Numbered from the stretch's first letter, positions 36,257-44,828 are shown. The stretch is 64,000 bases of DNA from Salipaludibacillus aurantiacus (GCF_900111295.1 NZ_FOGT01000001.1:1-64000), one strand, 5' to 3'. Made by a program: numbers and translations. Notes: a model not told the origin generated them from the sequence alone.

Positions 36257-37447
36257 ATGAATATAAGAGTACGCCGCGGCGATAGTTTTTGGTATTACAG
36301 CCAGCTTTTCGATATCCCGTTAAATTTAATTGCCGATTCTAATCCGGGTGTCTCCCCCACCGCTTTGCAACTAGGTCAAATAGTCAGAATACCAGGCTAT
36401 TATGTTACTTTTTACACGATACGGCCTGGTGATACTTTTTGGAGACTAGCTAATCGGCTGGGTTTGAACATGGATATGCTTTATCTTTTAAATCCAGCGG
36501 TTAACCCGCTTGCTCTTCAGGTCGGCCAGGTCCTTAACGTGCCTGTCAGAGTAGTAAATCCGGTTGTAAGAGGCAGAAGGCCCTATACTTCTGCTGCTTT
36601 AACTGCTGATATCAGCCAGCTTATTGAGATTTATCCTTTTTTAAGATCGCGTAAGATAGGCAATTCCGTTATGGGGAAAAACCTGATTGAACTTCAAGTG
36701 GGGAGAGGTGCAAAAAGAGTTCATATGAACGGTTCGTTTCATGCAAACGAGTGGATTACGTCTCCTGTTTTAATGCAAACTTTAAACACATATTTATTAG
36801 CACTGACTAATAGAAGCGACATACGAGGACTCTTTGTGTCTCCATTCTATGAATCTGTCCTGTTGTCAATCGTACCTATGGTGAACCCCGACGGCGTTGA
36901 CTTAGTTATAGAGGGACCACCTTCTCAGGAACCCTATCGGACAAATGTGTTGGCAATAAATCAAGGTAATCCTGACTTTTCAGGATGGACTGCGAATATT
37001 CGCGGAGTGGACTTAAATAATCAATATCCTGCTCTATGGGAGGAAGAAGCAGCAAGAAAACCAGACCAGCCATCTCCAAGGGAATTTCCCGGTGAAGCTC
37101 CTTTAACTGAGCCGGAAGCTATTGCATTAGCTGATTTAACAGCTGAATCTGATTTTGACCGGGCACTTGCCTACCACACACAAGGGAAAGTTATTTATTG
37201 GGGTTTTCAAGGGCTTGAGCCGCCTGAATCACAGACACTTGTCAACGAATATGCCCGGGTAAGCGGATACCGCCCAATCCGTTATGTTGACAGTTTTGCA
37301 GGATATAAGGACTGGTTTATCCAGGAATGGAGACGGCCCGGGTTTACCGTAGAATTAGGCAGGGGAGTCAATCCTTTGCCCCTCAATCAGTTTGATCAAA
37401 TATATGAAGAAAATCTGGGGATATTTCTCGTTAACTTAATCAGGTAA
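36257..37447 (+). CDS. LysM-M14 carboxypeptidase (gamma-glutamyl-diamino acid endopeptidase type)
   Basis: 396 residues. Two N-terminal LysM repeats (about 2-47 and 52-96) bind peptidoglycan; the M14 zinc peptidase domain follows. Zinc ligands: H and E in SFHANEW, and H in LAYHTQG; the catalytic Glu is in VELGRG. B. sphaericus endopeptidase I has the same layout and cuts gamma-D-Glu-diaminopimelate bonds, often in spore cortex or recycling. No signal peptide. AAGGGAG precedes ATG 36257; an ATG at 36254 is in another frame. Confidence 0.9.
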   Translation: MNIRVRRGDSFWYYSQLFDIPLNLIADSNPGVSPTALQLGQIVRIPGYYVTFYTIRPGDTFWRLANRLGLNMDMLYLLNPAVNPLALQVGQVLNVPVRVVNPVVRGRRPYTSAALTADISQLIEIYPFLRSRKIGNSVMGKNLIELQVGRGAKRVHMNGSFHANEWITSPVLMQTLNTYLLALTNRSDIRGLFVSPFYESVLLSIVPMVNPDGVDLVIEGPPSQEPYRTNVLAINQGNPDFSGWTANIRGVDLNNQYPALWEEEAARKPDQPSPREFPGEAPLTEPEAIALADLTAESDFDRALAYHTQGKVIYWGFQGLEPPESQTLVNEYARVSGYRPIRYVDSFAGYKDWFIQEWRRPGFTVELGRGVNPLPLNQFDQIYEENLGIFLVNLIR

Positions 37448-37457
37448 TTTAATAAGG

Positions 37458-37495
37458 AATAAAGACTTCGTGGCCCACTCCATGGAGTCTTTATT
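37458..37495 (+). terminator. Hairpin after the M14 peptidase gene
   Basis: AATAAAGACT pairs with AGTCTTTATT around a GC-rich inner region; 10 nt after the stop. Only a short T-rich tail. Confidence 0.6.
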
Positions 37496-37735
37496 TATGG
37501 ATACTATAAAAATAAGGGATTGGACAGGATAGCCGCTGACTTAATTACCCCTCTTCAATCAGCTGAACTGATTAAAGAAAAAGCCAGAAAGTCGGTCAAA
37601 AGAATTCATGCCTTTTGATAAATTAAGTTGCTCATATAAATATTATGTTAACTTATAGCGAGAGCAGTGAACTCATGCATAATTCTCCACTCAATACAAG
37701 TTTTAAAATATATAAAATTTATAATCCATCCTTTA

Positions 37736-38521
37736 TTACTCTCTTTTGAATGCACGGGTGGCACTTCTTACTGAAAACGCAACTGTCACTATACACACAG
37801 CACCTATCACTGCAAATCCGGAAATAACCGGACCCATTACCCATCCATCGATTAATACGGCCCTCATACTTTCAAATAAATAGGTTGTCGGATTAATTAT
37901 TGCCGCTGCTCTTAGCCAAGGTGCCTCAATAAGTTCAAGAGGAACGAATGTTGTGCTTAAAAAGATCAGTGGGAAAAAAATCAAGGTCCCGGCCTGTGCT
38001 GCTTGGGCGTTTTTTGTTTTAAGAGCAATCGCAACAGAATAACCAGCAAATGCCAGGCCCCAGCCGACTGTCAGTAACAAAATGACAAGCACTCCTCCTG
38101 GCCCGGCCTCTACTTTTAAACCTAGTAAAAATGCTATTCCAAGTATAATTAGTGTCTGTACTATTAACTGGAGCATTCCTGCAATAGTAGGTCCGAGGAC
38201 AATTGCGAGCCTCGTCACAGGTGTTTGAAGCAGCCTGGCAAAATAACCCGATTCCAGATCACGAACAAGGGACTGACCGGCCCCGCCGGCTCCTCCGACT
38301 GCTGCCGAGACAATTGAAACTGGCAGAATAAAAGATAAGTAATCAGCTCCTCCAAACTGTGGAAGCTGGGCTATCCCGCTTAAACCGCCTGTATAAACGA
38401 GAAGGAAAAATAAACTGATAAACAAGTTTGGGATGAAAGTAAACGGGTTTCGAATCAAAACGATTAAACTTCGCTTTGTTAAAATCCAAGTATGAATCAT
38501 AAATGCCTGTATGCGATTCAT
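37736..38521 (-). CDS. ABC-2 exporter permease (DrrB-like)
   Basis: 261 residues with six membrane helices; ABC-2 signature around residues 85-115 (GQSLVRDLESGYFARLLQTPV) and NPTTYLFESMRAVL near the C-terminus, as in DrrB/NodJ-type permeases. Likely exports a drug, polyketide or lipid together with the ATPase encoded directly upstream, which it overlaps by 4 nt. Substrate unknown. Confidence 0.88.
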   Translation of the reverse strand: MNRIQAFMIHTWILTKRSLIVLIRNPFTFIPNLFISLFFLLVYTGGLSGIAQLPQFGGADYLSFILPVSIVSAAVGGAGGAGQSLVRDLESGYFARLLQTPVTRLAIVLGPTIAGMLQLIVQTLIILGIAFLLGLKVEAGPGGVLVILLLTVGWGLAFAGYSVAIALKTKNAQAAQAGTLIFFPLIFLSTTFVPLELIEAPWLRAAAIINPTTYLFESMRAVLIDGWVMGPVISGFAVIGAVCIVTVAFSVRSATRAFKRE

Positions 38522-39462
38522 TCTTTTTCCTCCTCTGCAGTTACCCGTATGAACACATCATCCAACGTCGGTGAAGAAACATCCAATCTGGCAACTTCAA
38601 TTTGCTCTCCTGACAGGTCTTTTAACAGTTGAACCACTTGCCGGTCAGCTTCCTGTATTGAAACGGTCACTATATTTCCTTTCTGATAGTCTATTTTACC
38701 TGACTTGCCAAGTAACCAGGCTGCTTTTCCAGCCGCTTCTTCATCTTTAAATTCAAATGTAATTAAATCGGCCCCGATCGAATCTTTTAATTCTTCAGGG
38801 GTTCCTGAGGCGACAATTTTTCCCTCATTTATAATACTGATATAATCCGCCAGCTGGTCCGCTTCTTCCAGATATTGTGTAGTTAAAAAGACTGTCACAC
38901 CTTCTTTTTTATTCAGCCTTCGAATTTCGTTCCACATCGCTTTCCTGTTTAGAGGATCCAGTCCGGTTGTAGGTTCGTCCAGAAACAGGATTGCCGGTTC
39001 ATGTACGAGAGTAACAGCAAGATCGAGCCGTCTGCGCATGCCCCCGGAATATTTCTTTATTTGCCGCTCCCCCTCATTTTCCAGTCCGACCATTTCAAGT
39101 AAATGAGTTGCTCTTTCTTTCGCCATCCTCCTGGTCATATGGAAAAGCCTGGCTTGATATTCAAGTATTTCTCTGCCTGTTAATTCTTTATCTAACCCTG
39201 TTTCCTGTAACACGACACCAATTTCCCAGCGCACCTTATCAGGTTCCGTTTTCACATCAAACCCGCCCACCTGAACAATACCTGATGTAGGCTCACTAAG
39301 AGTCGTGAGAATTTTTACAGCTGTAGATTTACCGGCTCCATTAGGCCCTAAAAAGGCGTAACATTCCCCTTTGTTTACTTTAAGAGAGACACCATTTACT
39401 GCAGTGAATCCATCTTTATATACTTTTACAAGGTCTTTTATTTGAATCGTTCCTTCCCCCAT
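38518..39462 (-). CDS. ABC exporter ATPase (DrrA-like)
   Basis: 314 residues. Walker A GPNGAGKST, signature YSGGMRRRL, Walker B ILFLDEPTTGLD, and the DUF4162 C-terminal domain with SSPTLDDVFIRVT, typical of daunorubicin-resistance ATPases. Operon with the DrrB-like permease through an ATGA overlap. ATG start; GGGGGAG lies upstream. No resistance target or regulator is adjacent. Confidence 0.9.
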   Translation of the reverse strand: MGEGTIQIKDLVKVYKDGFTAVNGVSLKVNKGECYAFLGPNGAGKSTAVKILTTLSEPTSGIVQVGGFDVKTEPDKVRWEIGVVLQETGLDKELTGREILEYQARLFHMTRRMAKERATHLLEMVGLENEGERQIKKYSGGMRRRLDLAVTLVHEPAILFLDEPTTGLDPLNRKAMWNEIRRLNKKEGVTVFLTTQYLEEADQLADYISIINEGKIVASGTPEELKDSIGADLITFEFKDEEAAGKAAWLLGKSGKIDYQKGNIVTVSIQEADRQVVQLLKDLSGEQIEVARLDVSSPTLDDVFIRVTAEEEKE

Positions 39463-39659
39463 CCGTCTCCCCCTCTAATGTCAGATTAATATCATTACAC
39501 TTGAGCACGCTTCTAATCATATTACAAGGAAATTCTGCTCTTACAACAAGTATTCACTCATGCTCGTATAAATACAATATAATTTACAAATTATAGGAAT
39601 TTAACTAGTGACAAATCCAATTAAAAACATTAAAAATAAAAAATGTACCTTTTTATTTT

Positions 39660-39850
39660 GCCAGCTCTCCCCCAGCGAAGGCATGCACCATAGGCATAAT
39701 GAGTTAGCAGGCAACAGGCTGCCTGACTGAAGTCACTTATTTTATTTTTTGTCGAGTTTCCTTCTTTAAGTACAAAAGCGAAAATCCGAAGAAATATCTT
39801 AATGATATTCCTTCGGATTTTCTTTATGGTTACTATTTTTCTCTCAGCCT
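39660..39850. repeat. Degenerate MITE-like repeat, copy C
   Basis: The right end (CTTTATGGTTACTATTTT, 39822-39839) matches copies A and B. The hairpin at 39781-39821 has an equivalent position but a different stem sequence. The segment 39664-39700 resembles the reverse complement of 7998-8035 in copy A. It lies in the 496-bp gap between the ABC exporter and the gas vesicle cluster; no gene is visible in that gap. Confidence 0.6.
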
Positions 39851-39921
39851 TAATGTCTATTATTAAATCTCCAGTCAGCCTGGCCTGGTTTAATTAATAA
39901 AAAAATACTGAATACACAAAC

Positions 39922-39946
39922 ACACAATTCTTCACAAGAATTGTGT
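39922..39946 (-). terminator. Terminator-like hairpin at the end of the gas vesicle cluster
   Basis: Perfect 11-bp stem ACACAATTCTT / AAGAATTGTGT with a 3-nt loop, 12 nt after the last gvp-cluster stop; followed on the minus strand by GTTTGTG. Confidence 0.65.
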
Positions 39947-39958
39947 TAACCGGTATTA

Positions 39959-40144
39959 TTACTGATCATGATCCTCTTTGTCCTTATTTGTCAGCCCTGT
40001 TCTTCCTCTCAGCGCGTAATCCGTCTTAATCGGGAACCCGGATTTAGTTCGGCTTTCTTCACTCCGGATTACTGTTGAACGATCCTGCGTTTCTAAATCG
40101 CTCAACAGTCTTTTAATATCTTTTAATAAATCCTTTTTCTTCAT
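39959..40144 (-). CDS. Unknown small protein, last gene of the gas vesicle cluster
   Basis: 61 residues, very hydrophilic. A charged helix (MKKKDLLKDIKRLLSDLE) is followed by a loop with SGFPIKTDYALRGRTGLTNK, which looks conserved but which I cannot assign. GGGTGAT lies upstream of ATG and it follows gvpJ by 44 nt in the same direction, so it belongs to the gvp transcript. It is not GvpT or GvpU, which end the P. megaterium cluster. Confidence 0.65.
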   Translation of the reverse strand: MKKKDLLKDIKRLLSDLETQDRSTVIRSEESRTKSGFPIKTDYALRGRTGLTNKDKEDHDQ

Positions 40145-40188
40145 TCAGATCACCCGGCTTTCTGCAGAAAGTCTAAGAAAATTTTATA

Positions 40189-40515
40189 TTAGCTTTCTGT
40201 TTCAGTTTCCGCACCTAAATGCTCTTCAAGCTGCTGAATACGGTTGTGCAGCTGATCGTTTTCTTCCTTAATCTCTTCAATTCTTTGTCCTTTTGAAGAA
40301 TAATGAGGATCTGTTTCCCACCAGTCCATTCCAATTTCTTTCGCCTTATCTACTGAAGCAACTAATAAACGTATTTTAATGGTTAATAATTCCACATCTG
40401 CTATATTAATCTGGATATCTCCAGCTATCACCACACCTTTGTCAAGAACTGTCTCCAGCACGTCGACAAGACTGTTAGACACTGTTGATTGTTTAATAGG
40501 TTCATTATTATTCAT
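40189..40515 (-). CDS. gvpJ: Gas vesicle protein GvpJ
   Basis: GvpA-paralogous minor shell protein, 108 residues, thought to seed assembly or form the tips. The GvpA fold is visible as LVDVLETVLDKGVVIAGDIQI then VELLTIKIRLLVASVDKAKEIG. A C-terminal coiled-coil extension of about 40 residues (EEIKEENDQLHNRIQQLEEHL) distinguishes J from A. GAAGGAGG lies 7 nt before ATG. Cotranscribed with gvpK upstream (53 nt). Confidence 0.93.
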   Translation of the reverse strand: MNNNEPIKQSTVSNSLVDVLETVLDKGVVIAGDIQINIADVELLTIKIRLLVASVDKAKEIGMDWWETDPHYSSKGQRIEEIKEENDQLHNRIQQLEEHLGAETETES

Positions 40516-40568
40516 TCTTTTCCTCCTTCTGAAATCAGCTCACTCACAAGCTCTCTTCTGAAAAACAA

Positions 40569-40886
40569 TTAGAGTAAGTTTCCAAGTGGTCCAAGATCTA
40601 TATTCAAATCGTCATCATCGAGACCGAAAACCTCTTTTAATTCTTCCATTTTTTCCTCCAGGTTCATCAAGGCCACTCCTAATTGTTCTTCTTCTTCGTC
40701 AGTAAGTGTGCCTCCTTCTACACGGCGCATAGCCTGACGTTCAACAAGTTGTCTGAGAAGTTCTATGACGGTCATGACAAGTTGCGCGAGACCTTCTTCA
40801 GCCTTCTCGGGATCAAGAGCTACTTTTCCGGTTGGACGGTGTCCTTCAGATCCTGTCGTGGTCACTAGTTCCTGTTTCGGTTGCAT
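40569..40886 (-). CDS. gvpK: Gas vesicle protein GvpK
   Basis: 105-residue accessory protein needed for gas vesicle formation. The core is KVALDPEKAEEGLAQLVMTVIELLRQLVERQAMRR, with the following acidic helix (EEEEQLGVALMNLEEKMEEL), as in other GvpK proteins. Ends in LGPLGNLL. GGAGAG lies 9 nt before ATG, which follows the gvpS TAG without a gap, so the two are translationally coupled. Confidence 0.95.
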   Translation of the reverse strand: MQPKQELVTTTGSEGHRPTGKVALDPEKAEEGLAQLVMTVIELLRQLVERQAMRRVEGGTLTDEEEEQLGVALMNLEEKMEELKEVFGLDDDDLNIDLGPLGNLL

Positions 40887-41126
40887 CTATAATACTCTCC
40901 TTTCGGATTTATCCATTTGCCGTTCGAGCTCATCCACACTCGGTTTTTCTCTCGCCTCCATCAACGTTTCAACAGAAGATAAAAGAATGCGCAAATCAAG
41001 ATAAACAAGGTCTATGCCGGCGATGGAAATAGTAATATCTCCCTGTAGAACTACACCTTTATCCAGAACGGCATCCAGTATATCAAGCAGTGAGACGTCT
41101 CTGTTTTCTAATGTTTCTGTCTGCAA
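40887..41126 (-). CDS. gvpS: Gas vesicle protein GvpS (GvpA/M family)
   Basis: 79-residue GvpA-like minor structural protein. Shared core LLDILDAVLDKGVVLQGDITISIAGIDLVYLDLRILLSSVETL; the end is charged. In P. megaterium GvpS lies between GvpL and GvpK, as here. TTG start at 41126 with TGGAGGG 7 nt upstream. Directly abuts gvpK. Confidence 0.9.
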   Translation of the reverse strand: MQTETLENRDVSLLDILDAVLDKGVVLQGDITISIAGIDLVYLDLRILLSSVETLMEAREKPSVDELERQMDKSERRVL

Positions 41127-41158
41127 TTGATTTCCCTCCAGATTAAAAAATGTACACC

Positions 41159-42010
41159 TCAGCTTTTAACTTTTGCCGATTTTGATTTGAAATTGGCAAA
41201 GTGATATGCCGGCCAAGGCCCGGTGGACTCAAACCGTAACCCTTCATTCTCTTTATCAGATTTCTCCTGATAAGTTCTTAAAATTTTCTTGAAGGAATCT
41301 ACGTCATCACCAGTTTCAAGAAGATAGACACAGTTCCATGCCATATCATCCTCTCTGCCAGTGATTTTCTGGTCCCAATTTTTCTTCACTTCCGCATTCT
41401 TGCTTAGCTTTTTTAGTTCTTCATGAATCGTTTCGGTTTTTCTTTTTATATGAGCCTGAATTTCATCATTAATAAACTGATCAAGTTTCTTTCTCGCAAA
41501 GAATTGTTTTCCTTTTGAAAGATTGGAAATCTCTCTCTTTTTTTCTTCAATAGTCTGATTATTTTCCAGGACACTCTTAGAAAAAACGTCTCTGTCGGCA
41601 AATACTTTAAGATTCCACTCTTCTTTTCCTTTCACTTCTTCAAGGATGACCTTCATTTGGCCGTTATACGTTTTCATCACTTCAGAAAGCCGCCCGTTGT
41701 GCTCATAAATAGTTCCAAATTTTAATGGTAAGACAGTAAACGCCTGATGCAATCTGTTCATAAGCTCGTGATGATGGTAAGCACGCTCCTGCAGCCACTT
41801 CATATCCTCTACATTACGTTTAAAATTATCTTCTGAAAAATCATCGGCAGATACCTTGCAAATAACCGCGGCGAGTCCTTCTGTAATATAAAAATCTATG
41901 TCATGTTGGGGATCAATGCCTTTTAACTGGCTAAGCTTCTCTTTTGAAGCTTCATCTGCTGGTACAAAAGCATAAACATATATTAGTTCATTGGTTTCTG
42001 GTGTGTTCAA
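41159..42010 (-). CDS. gvpL: Gas vesicle protein GvpL (GvpF/L family)
   Basis: 283 residues of the two-domain GvpF/L family, which binds GvpA and helps build the shell. Typical landmarks: IYVYAFVPAD at the N-terminus, VLPLKFGTIY (PxxFGT) around residue 98 and GPWPAYHFANF at the C-terminus. TTG start with AAGGAG 9 nt upstream. The second F/L copy is at 42300-43061. Position between G and S gives the name L. Confidence 0.93.
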   Translation of the reverse strand: MNTPETNELIYVYAFVPADEASKEKLSQLKGIDPQHDIDFYITEGLAAVICKVSADDFSEDNFKRNVEDMKWLQERAYHHHELMNRLHQAFTVLPLKFGTIYEHNGRLSEVMKTYNGQMKVILEEVKGKEEWNLKVFADRDVFSKSVLENNQTIEEKKREISNLSKGKQFFARKKLDQFINDEIQAHIKRKTETIHEELKKLSKNAEVKKNWDQKITGREDDMAWNCVYLLETGDDVDSFKKILRTYQEKSDKENEGLRFESTGPWPAYHFANFKSKSAKVKS

Positions 42011-42045
42011 TTTTTATTCACTCCTTCGGCTATACCTTAAGGCGG

Positions 42046-42303
42046 TTAACGTTCATCTTCAAGAGACTGCCTTAATTGTTCCTGTTCTATTTCTTTGGCG
42101 GTTCGGTATCTTGCCATTAATTCGTCATATTGGTTTTCATAAGCTTCCTCTGAAATTTCGTCCATTTCGAACATCATTTCTAAATGAACGAGTTTCTGCT
42201 GGATGTGGTCCACGTCATACAATTCTTTATCCACTTCTTCTTTAACTTTTTCACCAACAAAGCGGACTGTATCAAGTGGCCATGTAAATAATTTATGAAT
42301 CAT
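42046..42303 (-). CDS. gvpG: Gas vesicle protein GvpG
   Basis: 85-residue, highly charged helical accessory protein. MIHKLFTWPLDTVRFVGEKV then a long Glu-rich helix with LEMMFEMDEISEEAYENQYDELMARY is the GvpG pattern. GvpG binds GvpF/L and is part of the assembly complex. ATG overlaps the gvpF stop by 4 nt (ATGA), so synthesis is coupled. Confidence 0.94.
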   Translation of the reverse strand: MIHKLFTWPLDTVRFVGEKVKEEVDKELYDVDHIQQKLVHLEMMFEMDEISEEAYENQYDELMARYRTAKEIEQEQLRQSLEDER

Positions 42304-43061
42304 GAGGCATCTTCCGCTTTAATCTTTATATCTATGAAATTATAAGCGGGCCACGGGCCAGTGTACTTGAACTCAGTACGATCCTTCCATTTTTCATAAA
42401 ATTCATTTACTTTTTCATCGAATTCTTTTTCTTTAGAAAGATCAACCAGAAATGACGCATTTAACACCATCCGCTCTCCGATCACTTCATTGCTTTTAGC
42501 TGCATCGGCTATTTTAGCCAGTGGGCGGAAGACTTCACGCTCAAAGTCCAGGTGAATACCCTGGACAAATTTTTGAGCGGCTTCACCGGCACGCATTTTG
42601 TCGTAATGAGTGGCCGACTGTTTTGTATCTTGCAGAGCCTGCTTCATTTTAGCTAAGTCTTCCTGATTACCCGCTTGTTCTTTCATCCAATCTTTGTTTC
42701 CGATAATTTTTAATCCAACTTCTATTTTATTTTCTATCGTTGGAAAGATTTTCTTAAATTTATCGTAAAGTCGTTTAATAAGGATTTCTGCATCTTCCTC
42801 GGATTCTAAAACATTTCCGAAACTCATAGGGATAACAGTTGTATAGGTCATTAATTCCGCTACCACCTGCTGATGGGTTTTTAAGTTCTCCCGGGTCGGA
42901 TCGTAAATTTTTACAGGTGCTTGAGCAACTACCATCGCCTGGTCCTTATAAGGCACTGTGTACGTCTTAGTTGTATTGCCATCCAGTTTAACCTTTTCCT
43001 GTTTAAAATCTGCATCAGCTTTAATTACCCCGAATAAATAAACTCCCTGATCCATACTCAT
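42300..43061 (-). CDS. gvpF: Gas vesicle protein GvpF
   Basis: 253 residues, GvpF/L family. GVYLFGVIKA at the N-terminus, TVIPMSFGNVLES in the ferredoxin-like first domain, and GPWPAYNFIDIKI at the C-terminus. It binds GvpA monomers and lies at the gas-facing or assembly side. Start at ATG 43061 with GGAGAG 7 nt upstream; an earlier in-frame start at 43112 would overlap gvpN. Ends in an ATGA overlap with gvpG. Confidence 0.93.
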   Translation of the reverse strand: MSMDQGVYLFGVIKADADFKQEKVKLDGNTTKTYTVPYKDQAMVVAQAPVKIYDPTRENLKTHQQVVAELMTYTTVIPMSFGNVLESEEDAEILIKRLYDKFKKIFPTIENKIEVGLKIIGNKDWMKEQAGNQEDLAKMKQALQDTKQSATHYDKMRAGEAAQKFVQGIHLDFEREVFRPLAKIADAAKSNEVIGERMVLNASFLVDLSKEKEFDEKVNEFYEKWKDRTEFKYTGPWPAYNFIDIKIKAEDAS

Positions 43062-43087
43062 CTCACTTCTCTCCTTTGCCTTTCTTA

Positions 43088-44197
43088 TTAACTTATTTCC
43101 TCTTGAAGCCACTCTTCAGCTTCTTTGGCTGAGTTTACATCTGCACACTTTATAACATGCGGGGAAAGCACATCCATACAGACTCTTATAAATTGTTCAT
43201 TATCTTTTGAAATAGGTATGTCAGACTTCTGACATACCGTCGCAATCATTAAAGAAGCACGTAAACTTGGCCCGTGCTTACCCTCATTTTCACATGCTTT
43301 TCTCACTTTCGCGACGTTTCTTAATATGAGGTCTGCTTCTTTTGCCAGAACTCCTGTTTTTTCCCTGAGTATAGACCTCTCAGTTTCCCGGTCCTGGTCC
43401 ATCTCTATGGTAATAAGGCGGTCCATAAGGGCATCCTGAGTATCAAACACGCCTGCATATTCTTCAGGGTTGGATGTAAATATAATTCTGAAATCCTTAT
43501 GAACTCTCATAAATGACTGTTTCTGTTTTGTACCGTAAAGAGGAAGCACCCCTTCTTCAAGAACGGATAAAAACAAATTGTTTGTTTCCGGCGACGAACG
43601 CGAAAATTCATCGTATATAACTGTATAGCCTTTTTGCACGGCTTCTACAAGACGGCCGGGATGCCATTTTTCTTTTACTTCAACTTGTTTTTTATAGACT
43701 TGGCGTACAAAGTTATCAATTAGTTTATCACTTGTAAACCCTGATATGCCGCCAAGTAAATCAACGTTGTTCATCTCATGGTTTCCATGTAAAAGAGTAA
43801 CCGGTCTGTCAAATTGAGCGGCAAGATGGAGAGCCATGGCTGTTTTCCCAACTCCGGTAGGCCCGGTTAAATGAAGGGGATAACCCGCCTGCAAATAAGG
43901 TTTCATGCGGCTAACCAATTTCTTTACTTTTTCAGTTTCCACAAAACCGGAACGGTCAAGGGGATCACTGGCTGTTCTTTTCTTTTTTGCCGGAACCTCT
44001 TTTTCTTCCGGTTCTTTAGCCGGCGCTTTAGTATCAGACCTTTTTTTCAATCTGTCCCCACGAGTACTAAGCGTTGATTTATTCGGACGGCTGGATGGCG
44101 CCTTTTTCCGTGATGTTCGTGCGGGCTTTTTATTGTTATCAGATCCCGCCCGGCTTCTGTTTTGTTTTTGCTGTGACTGAGCTGCTGTGTTAGCCAA
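43088..44197 (-). CDS. gvpN: Gas vesicle AAA+ ATPase GvpN
   Basis: 369-residue MoxR-type AAA+ protein that enlarges nascent vesicles. Walker A GPTGVGKT (about 113-120), Walker B VIYDEFSR and sensor I FTSNPEEYAG. The first 85 residues are an extra basic Lys/Arg/Ser/Pro-rich tail, longer than in most GvpN, probably disordered and able to bind acidic partners such as the acidic proteins encoded upstream (inference). TTG start with GGAGGTAAGG upstream, 5 nt after gvpO. Confidence 0.94.
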   Translation of the reverse strand: MANTAAQSQQKQNRSRAGSDNNKKPARTSRKKAPSSRPNKSTLSTRGDRLKKRSDTKAPAKEPEEKEVPAKKKRTASDPLDRSGFVETEKVKKLVSRMKPYLQAGYPLHLTGPTGVGKTAMALHLAAQFDRPVTLLHGNHEMNNVDLLGGISGFTSDKLIDNFVRQVYKKQVEVKEKWHPGRLVEAVQKGYTVIYDEFSRSSPETNNLFLSVLEEGVLPLYGTKQKQSFMRVHKDFRIIFTSNPEEYAGVFDTQDALMDRLITIEMDQDRETERSILREKTGVLAKEADLILRNVAKVRKACENEGKHGPSLRASLMIATVCQKSDIPISKDNEQFIRVCMDVLSPHVIKCADVNSAKEAEEWLQEEIS

Positions 44198-44202
44198 CCG
44201 CC

Positions 44203-44478
44203 TTACCTCCCTTCTTCTTCCTCACTCTTAACAGAGGTGCGTTGCCTTAATCGTATACGTTCAAAAGAGATAACATCCTTGTCTTCATCCAATTTGGCTA
44301 TATACTCACCTATCAGCTGATCTCTTCCGTACCTTTTCATATATTCTTTTTCTTCTATTACTTCAACCCCTACTTCCCACTGCTCTTCTTTTTCCTGGAC
44401 TGAAGTAATGCGGTGAACCGGTCTGACATGCTTTTCAAAAAAAGAACTTACTGTATCCATAATTTCTTCTAGTTTCAT
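44203..44478 (-). CDS. gvpO: Gas vesicle protein GvpO/GvpR
   Basis: 91 residues matching the GvpO family: a helix (MKLEEIMDTVSSFFEKHV), then the strand region VQEKEEQWEVGVEVIEE, YGRDQLIGEYIAKLD and FERIRLRQR. In P. megaterium the gene at this place is called gvpR. Start ATG 44478 with AAAGGCGGG 8 nt upstream; the frame extends to 44517 but through the hairpin after gvpA. Accessory role; in haloarchaea GvpO is essential. Confidence 0.85.
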   Translation of the reverse strand: MKLEEIMDTVSSFFEKHVRPVHRITSVQEKEEQWEVGVEVIEEKEYMKRYGRDQLIGEYIAKLDEDKDVISFERIRLRQRTSVKSEEEEGR

Positions 44479-44507
44479 ATATTTTCCCGCCTTTATCATA
44501 GAAATAG

Positions 44508-44540
44508 AAGCGGACATATGCGTGACACATATGCCGCTTT
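44508..44540 (-). terminator. Hairpin between gvpA and gvpO
   Basis: AAGCGG plus CATATG pairs with CATATG plus CCGCTT (12 bp, one bulge), 19 nt after gvpA. On the minus strand the tail is CTATTTCTATG, so termination is probably partial or the hairpin protects the gvpA message 3' end. Confidence 0.6.
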
Positions 44541-44558
44541 TCTGCTATTTAACTCTTA

Positions 44559-44828
44559 CTATGCGAAATTCAACTGTTCCTGTCCTCTTCCTTCTTCAGA
44601 GGTCTCTAAATCTATTTCTCCTTGAACTTCATCTCTTAACAGGCCTACAGCTTCTGCATAGCGTAACCAAGTATCCACACTTGCAATAACTACACGCGCT
44701 TCAATTGTAATTAATTCAATCCCTACTAATGATATCCGTGCATATAAATCAATTACAATGCCTTTATCTAAAATACGGTCAATTACTTCTGCCAAGCTGG
44801 ATGAATCTGTACTTTTCTGAATAGCCAT
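44559..44828 (-). CDS. gvpA: Major gas vesicle shell protein GvpA
   Basis: 89 residues. The core, [21 protein letters not shown] then [31 protein letters not shown], is the almost invariant GvpA sequence that forms the ribs of the vesicle wall. Acidic C-terminal tail of about 22 residues, as in P. megaterium GvpB. AAAGGAGCGATG lies upstream of ATG. It is the only GvpA copy in the window; a hairpin follows, suited to give it more mRNA than the other genes. Confidence 0.97.
   Translation of the reverse strand: MAIQKSTDSSSLAEVIDRILDKGIVIDLYARISLVGIELITIEARVVIASVDTWLRYAEAVGLLRDEVQGEIDLETSEEGRGQEQLNFA

Noticed and set aside
39922-39946. Hairpin considered as an attachment site or recombination site
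   Set aside because: Single occurrence, adjacent to the last gas vesicle gene stop, and better explained as a terminator. No integrase nearby.
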